From Brevibacterium oceani (GTDB lineage Bacteria; Actinomycetota; Actinomycetes; Actinomycetales; Brevibacteriaceae), in assembly GCF_013623835.1 (NCBI RefSeq), contig NZ_JABKDE010000001.1, positions 310,001 through 374,000 of the forward strand: a stretch of DNA of 64,000 nucleotides, written 5' to 3'. The notes beneath the pieces are model-generated. The model saw nothing but the letters and a program-made list of their open reading frames with translations, ran no database searches and had not been told where the DNA came from. Both the position numbers and the translations under genes were made by a program. Positions 59,293 to 64,000 of the stretch are shown here, one piece after another (the stretch's first letter is position 1; every line of letters begins with the position of its first letter).

Positions 59293-60946
59293 ACGTCGTG
59301 ACTCCAAGGTGATCACCACAGTCGAAACGACGCTGGTTCCCGACAGCGCCGAAACGTATCGTCGACTCCGCCGGAGTGCCGGTGAGCAGCACATCGTGCG
59401 CACTGATCTGGTGCCTGCGATGCCAGACGAAGATCCTGCCGACGAAGAGGTCCGGCTTGCAGGGCTGGTGCACTTCACTGATTTCCAGATCGCGGACCTT
59501 GCCTCGCCAAGTCGAGTGGAGTTCCTCCAACGGCGTGAAGGGCAACCGGAATGGGCGCGCATGCTTCCCGCATACCGGCCCCAGGAGTTTCTCCTGGCCC
59601 ATGCGATCGAAATGACAGTGCGCAGCATCAACGGACTCGTCTCTGGGGATCCGGGACGATGGGACATCGCTCTGACAACAGGGGACAACACGGATTCGGC
59701 GCAGTCGAACGAGCTCGACGCGTTCCTCTCCTATCTGGCAGGCGGCACGATCGAGCCGGCAGCTGGCACACGTGGCTTCAGCGATGCGCCGGTGGGCCTG
59801 GGCGATGAGAACTACTACAACCCCGAGCCTTCGTCACATGATCAGTGGAAGAGGACGAAGGGGCTGCCGACACATGCTGGAGCGTTGGCGGCGTCTGCCG
59901 AACCGTTCGACGGTGAGGGCCTGAGTCTTCCCTGGCTGAGCTGTTTCGGCAACCACGACTGCCTGGTGCAGGGACGTTCTGCCGAGCCGAGCGGATACGA
60001 TGAGTTCCTCACCGGTCAGGCTAAGCCCGTGGGTGTGGCAGAGAATGCCGCTCCGCCTGGAGACAAACTCTCTGCATACGTCGAGGACCCGACATGGATC
60101 TCCCAAGGGGCGAGTCATCCCATAGAGCGTGATTCTGAGCGGCGGATGGTGTCGAAAGCCGAGTATGTCGACAGGCATCTCTGCGCCGCCGGTTCTCCCC
60201 AGGGACACGGATTCACCGAGGACAACAGATCAACCGGTCGCGCATACTACGTCTACGACGAACTTCCCGGAGTGAGAATGATCGTTCTGGACACTACCAA
60301 TATCGCCGGGCACGTCGACGGGTGTGTGGATCAGCGACAGTTCGAATGGCTGGAAGAGCGGCTCGTCGAGGTCCATACCTCGTATCATTCTGAGAGCGGC
60401 GAGATGGTCAAAGGACGCGGGGGCGACCGGTTGGTCGTCATTGCGTCGCATCACGGGCTCTCCACGATGACCAACGACTACGGAGCAGACTCGGAGACAG
60501 GCGAAGACCGACGCGGAAAGCTGTACGTCGCCGACGAGGTCGAAAGGCTCCTGCATCGTTTCGGCAATGTGGCCCTGTGGCTGTCGGGACATACCCACGT
60601 GAACAGCATCACCCCTCGGCCGGGTATCAGCGGCGGATTCTGGGAAGTCTCGACGGGCTCCATCGCAGAATGGCCGGTGCAATTCCGCGGCATCGAGATC
60701 TCGGCAGGTGCGTCGGCGGTCCGGCTGCGGGCGACGATGGTCGATTCCCAAGCGCCGGCGACGCCGGACGGAACCCTGAGCCTCGAGGATCTCGCGTCCC
60801 TGCATCGGGAGATCGCTGCCAACGACGATGGTTCTGTCGGTGGGCTGTACGCCGAAGGCACCGTTGCCGATCGCAATCAAGATCTCCTGGTCTCGGTCTC
60901 GAGTGAGCTTCTCACCAATCTGAGATCTTTTGGGGCGGAGCGCTGA
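59285..60946 (+). CDS. metallophosphoesterase, PPA1498 family
   Basis: This 553-residue calcineurin-like phosphoesterase has all metal motifs in order: GLVHFTDFQIAD (Dx[HQ]), TTGDNTDS (GDxx), SCFGNHDCL (GNHD), VVIASHHGLS (SHH) and LWLSGHTHVNSI (GHTH). The long C-terminal region and the overall length match the PPA1498 group (TIGR03767-like). No signal peptide is seen, so it is probably cytoplasmic. It overlaps the MFS gene by eight bases. Together with the transporter and the LacI gene it looks like a small catabolic cluster for a phosphoester or related compound. Confidence 0.87.
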   Translation: MPERRDSKVITTVETTLVPDSAETYRRLRRSAGEQHIVRTDLVPAMPDEDPADEEVRLAGLVHFTDFQIADLASPSRVEFLQRREGQPEWARMLPAYRPQEFLLAHAIEMTVRSINGLVSGDPGRWDIALTTGDNTDSAQSNELDAFLSYLAGGTIEPAAGTRGFSDAPVGLGDENYYNPEPSSHDQWKRTKGLPTHAGALAASAEPFDGEGLSLPWLSCFGNHDCLVQGRSAEPSGYDEFLTGQAKPVGVAENAAPPGDKLSAYVEDPTWISQGASHPIERDSERRMVSKAEYVDRHLCAAGSPQGHGFTEDNRSTGRAYYVYDELPGVRMIVLDTTNIAGHVDGCVDQRQFEWLEERLVEVHTSYHSESGEMVKGRGGDRLVVIASHHGLSTMTNDYGADSETGEDRRGKLYVADEVERLLHRFGNVALWLSGHTHVNSITPRPGISGGFWEVSTGSIAEWPVQFRGIEISAGASAVRLRATMVDSQAPATPDGTLSLEDLASLHREIAANDDGSVGGLYAEGTVADRNQDLLVSVSSELLTNLRSFGAER

Positions 60947-61139
60947 GGCCAGCGCCTGGAGCGAACCGGTCGAAGGCGGCTTAAGGCTCGAGTGATCCGG
61001 TCAAGTCAGCACCTGCCAGCTGGCTGAGAAGCTCGCAGTCAAGATTCCGGGACAATGGGAATCGTCGGCAGTCGGCGAATTGAACCAGAGCCGTGGACGA
61101 ACTGCGAGAGACCGACAGATTGAGCGAGGCAGGTGACGG

Positions 61140-62168
61140 ATGGACCCATACAACGACAGCGGAATCCCGAACCGTCGACCCACGGTCCGGACAGTCGCCG
61201 AGGCCGCAGGAGTGTCACCATCTCTCGTTAGCTTCGTCTTCAACGAACGTCCGGGAGTCTCCGAGTCGACGAGGAAGCACATCCGCAGCGTTGCCGCAGA
61301 CCTCGGTTATCAGCCGGATCCCCGCGCCCGCGAACTGCGGACAGGCAAGGCGGCGATGATGGGTCTAGTGGTGAGAAACGTCGCCAACCCGTTCTTCAAC
61401 GAAATCCTCATGGGCATGCAGGAGAATGCAGAAGGCGACGGGGTCTCGATCCTCGCTATGGACTCGCAATTCGACGCAGAGCGCGAAGAAGCACACGTTC
61501 GTTCGCTGGCTTCTCGACGCACCGCCGGATTGGCCATCGTTCCAGTCGGCGACGCGTCCACGGTCCGACTGTGGCGGCAGCTGCAGCCGTCAGCACCGTT
61601 GGCCATCGTCAATGCGCGGCTTGCAGCCGCACCAGACGTCCCCCATGTGACTCCGGACGATGAGACAGCGGTGGACCTCGCATTCAACCACCTCCGCGAA
61701 CTGGGGCACACCCGGATTGCACTGTTGTCCGCACCGCCGCAGCTCATGCCAGACGGCGATCGGACCGCACGCTACCTGCAACTGTGCTCTGAGCATCACG
61801 TCAGGCCCCACCCGATCTACGCCTCATTGCGAGGAGACGGACTCACCGAACATCTGTCCGACGTCTTCGCGTTACCGGCTGCCGAGCGTCCGACGGCAAT
61901 CATCACCAATTCAGATCACACGGCGGCCCACGTCTACCATGCGATTCATCGTCAGGGTCTGTCGGTCGGTCGCGACGTCTCAGTGGTCGGCCACGACGAT
62001 CTGGCGACCTCGGCCCTGCTGTCCCCGGCGCTGACGACGATTCGGGTGGACCTTCGCGAGATGGGACGGCAGGCCTATCGACGACTCACCGAACCCGGAC
62101 TCGGAAACCATCGAGAGCACGTCGAACTCATCGTGCGAGGCTCGACCGGACCTCCGATCGAATCGTGA
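61140..62168 (+). CDS. LacI-family transcriptional regulator
   Basis: This 342-residue protein has a LacI helix-turn-helix (RTVAEAAGVSPSLVSFVFNE, RPGVSESTRKHIRSVAADLG, YQPDPRARELRTGKAAMMGL) and a periplasmic-binding-like effector domain (NPFFNEILMGMQENAEGDGV, DDETAVDLAFNHLRELGHTR, DVSVVGHDDLATSALLSPAL). It lies 193 bases after the metallophosphatase gene and probably represses that operon through GTTTAAATCGATTTAAAC (57870). The effector is unknown. The ATG 61140 has only a weak AGGTGA upstream. Confidence 0.9.
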   Translation: MDPYNDSGIPNRRPTVRTVAEAAGVSPSLVSFVFNERPGVSESTRKHIRSVAADLGYQPDPRARELRTGKAAMMGLVVRNVANPFFNEILMGMQENAEGDGVSILAMDSQFDAEREEAHVRSLASRRTAGLAIVPVGDASTVRLWRQLQPSAPLAIVNARLAAAPDVPHVTPDDETAVDLAFNHLRELGHTRIALLSAPPQLMPDGDRTARYLQLCSEHHVRPHPIYASLRGDGLTEHLSDVFALPAAERPTAIITNSDHTAAHVYHAIHRQGLSVGRDVSVVGHDDLATSALLSPALTTIRVDLREMGRQAYRRLTEPGLGNHREHVELIVRGSTGPPIES

Positions 62169-62185
62169 GTACGGTGCCGGCCCAC

Positions 62186-62210
62186 AGAAGGCCTCACTGA
62201 GTCGCCTTCT
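62186..62210. terminator. 7-bp hairpin between LacI and exporter genes
   Basis: AGAAGGC (62186-62192) pairs with GCCTTCT (62204-62210); it overlaps the stop of the minus-strand gene. Confidence 0.45.
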
Positions 62211-63636
62211 TCGGCTCGAGCCCGTGGGAGTTCTTGATGAAGAACGCTCCGATGATGCCGAGGACGCCGACACAGGCGGCGACGAAGAATGCGACGTTCG
62301 CGCCGTGGACAAGCCCGGCCACTCCGTAGGTCTGCGGATCCCGTGCGGCGGAGACCATGACTGTCACCAGGGCCGCAGTGCCGACGGAGGCGGCGATCTG
62401 TCGCATCGTGTTGTTCAGGGCCGTGCCGTGAGGGATGAGGTGTGAGGGCAGCTGGTTGAGCGCCGCCGTGGTCACCGGCATCATCACCATAGCCACACCG
62501 AACATGCGGACGGTGTTGACGGCGGCGAGGTAGAGGAATGAGGTGTCCGGTTCCAGGCGGGCGAACATGAAGGTCGTTCCCGTGAGCAGCGTGAAGCCGA
62601 CGACGGCCAGCCACTTCGCGCCGATCGCATCGAAGACTCGTCCGGTCACCGGCGACATCAGGCCCATCACCGCAGCGCCCGGCAGCAGAGCCAGTCCGGA
62701 TTCCATGGCGGAGAAGGTGTTCATGTTCTGCATATACAGCGGCAGAACCATCATGCCGCCGACCATGACGATGAACACGCACATGCCCAGCAGGGTGTTG
62801 AGCGTGAACATGCGGTAGCGGAGGATGCGGAACTCGAGGATCGGCTGCTCGAGTTTGAACTGGCGCAGGATGAAGAACGTCAGCGATACTGCACCGACGA
62901 CGAGCGGGATGAGCACCTCGGCGCTCACCCACCCGGCGTCACCGGCGGTGCCGAAGCCGAAGAGCAGACCGCCGAAGCCGAGCGTGGAGAGGATGATCGA
63001 GAGCACGTCGAGCGGCGGATAGGTCCGCTCGGTGACGTTCTTGAGCAGGAAGTAGGCGATGGCGAGGTCGATGATCGCGATCGGCAGCATCATGTAGAAC
63101 AGGACCTGCCACGGCATGTGGTCGACGATCCAGCCCGACAGGCTCGGCCCGATCGCCGGGGCGAAGGCGATGACGAGGCCGAAGGTGCCCATCGCCGATC
63201 CGCGCTTCTCGACGGGGAAGATCGCGAACAGGATCGTCTGCATCAGCGGCATGATGATGCCGCCGGCCGAGGCCTGGATGACGCGGCCGATGAGCATCAC
63301 GGGATAGACCGGTGCGATCGCACAGACAAGCGTGCCGATGATGAACAGGCCCATCGCCGTGAAGAACAGGCCGCGGGTGGTGAACTTCTGGATGAGGAAC
63401 GCAGTCACCGGGATCATGATGCCGTTGACGAGCATGAAGCTCGTCGTCACCCACTGGGCGGCCCCAGAGGTGATGTCGAAGTAGCTCATGAAATGCGGCA
63501 GTGCGGTGTTGAGCAGCGTCTGGTTGAGGATGATGACGAAGGCGCCGGAGACGAGCACAGCGAGGACGAGATTCCGGTTGATCGGGGCGCCCTCTGCCGA
63601 TTCCTGCCGGCTGGTGTCTTCGTTCGTCAATGCCAT
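62194..63636 (-). CDS. DHA2 (EmrB/QacA) MFS drug exporter
   Basis: This 480-residue exporter of the 14-helix DHA2 group starts at ATG 63636 with AGGTGAAGGG just upstream. Marks include LNTALPHFMSYFDITSGAAQ, WVTTSFMLVNGIMIPVTAFL (motif near helix 2), GRVIQASAGGIIMPLMQTIL, EKRGSAMGTFGLVIAFAPAI and GPSLSGWIVDHMPWQVLFYM (motif C). It exports drugs or toxic compounds. The 5' region has the palindrome AGTTATATAACT (63738-63749), a MarR/TetR-like site. The regulator is not in the window. Confidence 0.9.
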   Translation of the reverse strand: MALTNEDTSRQESAEGAPINRNLVLAVLVSGAFVIILNQTLLNTALPHFMSYFDITSGAAQWVTTSFMLVNGIMIPVTAFLIQKFTTRGLFFTAMGLFIIGTLVCAIAPVYPVMLIGRVIQASAGGIIMPLMQTILFAIFPVEKRGSAMGTFGLVIAFAPAIGPSLSGWIVDHMPWQVLFYMMLPIAIIDLAIAYFLLKNVTERTYPPLDVLSIILSTLGFGGLLFGFGTAGDAGWVSAEVLIPLVVGAVSLTFFILRQFKLEQPILEFRILRYRMFTLNTLLGMCVFIVMVGGMMVLPLYMQNMNTFSAMESGLALLPGAAVMGLMSPVTGRVFDAIGAKWLAVVGFTLLTGTTFMFARLEPDTSFLYLAAVNTVRMFGVAMVMMPVTTAALNQLPSHLIPHGTALNNTMRQIAASVGTAALVTVMVSAARDPQTYGVAGLVHGANVAFFVAACVGVLGIIGAFFIKNSHGLEPKKATQ

Positions 63637-63737
63637 CCCTTCACCTGTTCGTCTGTTGAGAATCGTTGTTCGGCGGCGGTCCGCCTCGGGCAGTGCGCTG
63701 ATTCAGCACGTCGTTGCGCTGAGAATTTCGATTCCTC

Positions 63738-63749
63738 AGTTATATAACT
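63738..63749. promoter_or_regulatory. AGTTATATAACT palindrome upstream of the exporter gene
   Basis: This perfect 12-bp palindrome lies about 102 bases before the start codon (minus direction) and overlaps a TATAAC-like -10. It may bind a MarR or TetR repressor. Confidence 0.55.
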
Positions 63750-63853
63750 TCTTTATGCAGTTTAACGCACCACCTTCGCCGAGGTGGCCCCGGGTCGGTG
63801 TGATTTCATCAACGCGACCGTACGCGGACATCGGTCGTACAGACGGAGGTTGA

Positions 63854-64000
63854 TCAGTCGACCGGTGAGACGCGGATGAGGTTGCCGTCGGGATCGGCGA
63901 TGACGAAGGTGCGCCCGAAGACCGCGTCGTGCGGCTCGTCGACGACCGTGATGCCCTTCGCCGTCCATTCGTCGTAGACGGCGTCGACCGCCTCGGCGGA
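63854..64000 (-). CDS. VOC/glyoxalase-family protein, 3' end (gene runs past right edge)
   Basis: Only the last 48 residues are in the window (SAEAVDAVYDEWTAKGITVV and onward to FVIADPDGNLIRVSPVD, stop complement at 63854-63856). The ADPDGNLIRV end is the typical last beta strand of a vicinal-oxygen-chelate fold. It is separated from the divergent exporter by the region with the AGTTATATAACT site. Metal or resistance role cannot be judged from this part. Confidence 0.82.
   Translation of the reverse strand, partial: SAEAVDAVYDEWTAKGITVVDEPHDAVFGRTFVIADPDGNLIRVSPVD

Overview
The window looks like chromosomal DNA from a high-GC actinobacterium. Its codons are almost all G/C-ending. It carries a DtxR-type regulator, a SepX/GlpR division protein, DUF3027, a Helicase_C_3-type protein, an NlpC/P60 hydrolase and an mscL-SAF-FmdB-cycloligase-galU-rimJ-sepX block, all typical of Actinobacteria. 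Many genes appear to be transcribed without a 5' leader. The gene content (betT-type BCCT carrier, atoE, PPA1498-type metallophosphatase, AztD) fits Micrococcales, and my best guess is Brevibacterium or a close relative; that is inference. I see no insertion sequence, prophage, CRISPR array or rRNA.

Layout. 1-5364: 5' part of a helicase-associated protein on the minus strand, then cspB-DUF3027-MFS on the plus strand and a DUF456 membrane protein. 5495-9952: serC with an amino-acid oxidase (minus), divergent pdxH, then dtxR. 9953-13740: a hairpin-rich regulatory region, an NlpC/P60 cell-wall hydrolase under a four-box GTNAC operator, a candidate structured RNA ending in a terminator, an HNH nuclease, a tandem universal stress protein and tRNA-Arg(CCT). 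13848-19209: a 1671-residue DUF4011/degenerate-helicase/nuclease fusion and its small partner. 19515-26130: mscL, SAF, FmdB and cycloligase (minus), and galU, rimJ and sepX (plus); the Glp/MoeA gene usually found in this neighbourhood is absent.

26315-32893: an IclR regulator with a co-transcribed Imm5-like gene, a divergent MHS transporter and zinc alcohol dehydrogenase, gabD, and a MerR/DUF2306 pair. 33511-41837: acetyltransferases, a MatC-type carrier, a YeiH/LysR divergent pair, a trans-sulfuration PLP enzyme and enoyl-CoA hydratase. 42010-50799: acyl-CoA synthetase, a COG3375-like GNAT, 3-hydroxyacyl-CoA dehydrogenase, SnoaL, AztD, an aldehyde dehydrogenase and AtoE, giving this part a fatty-acid and short-chain-acid flavour. 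50945-54830: betT with a possible leader ORF, then tag, Nudix and an HhH-like protein. 54942-64000: MFS, ArsR/SRPBCC, a phosphatase, a LacI-controlled MFS/metallophosphatase cluster, a DHA2 drug exporter, and the 3' end of a VOC protein running off the right edge.

The most notable signals are DNA-level. These are a 58-bp perfect palindrome (36444-36501), unique long hairpins at most convergent gene ends, widespread leaderless -10/start arrangements including two very short divergent gaps, a dispersed TCGCCGAGG(C/T)GG motif, the GTNAC operator array before the NlpC gene, and a candidate structured RNA at 11517-11689. The most unusual protein is the giant fusion with a missing Walker A lysine.
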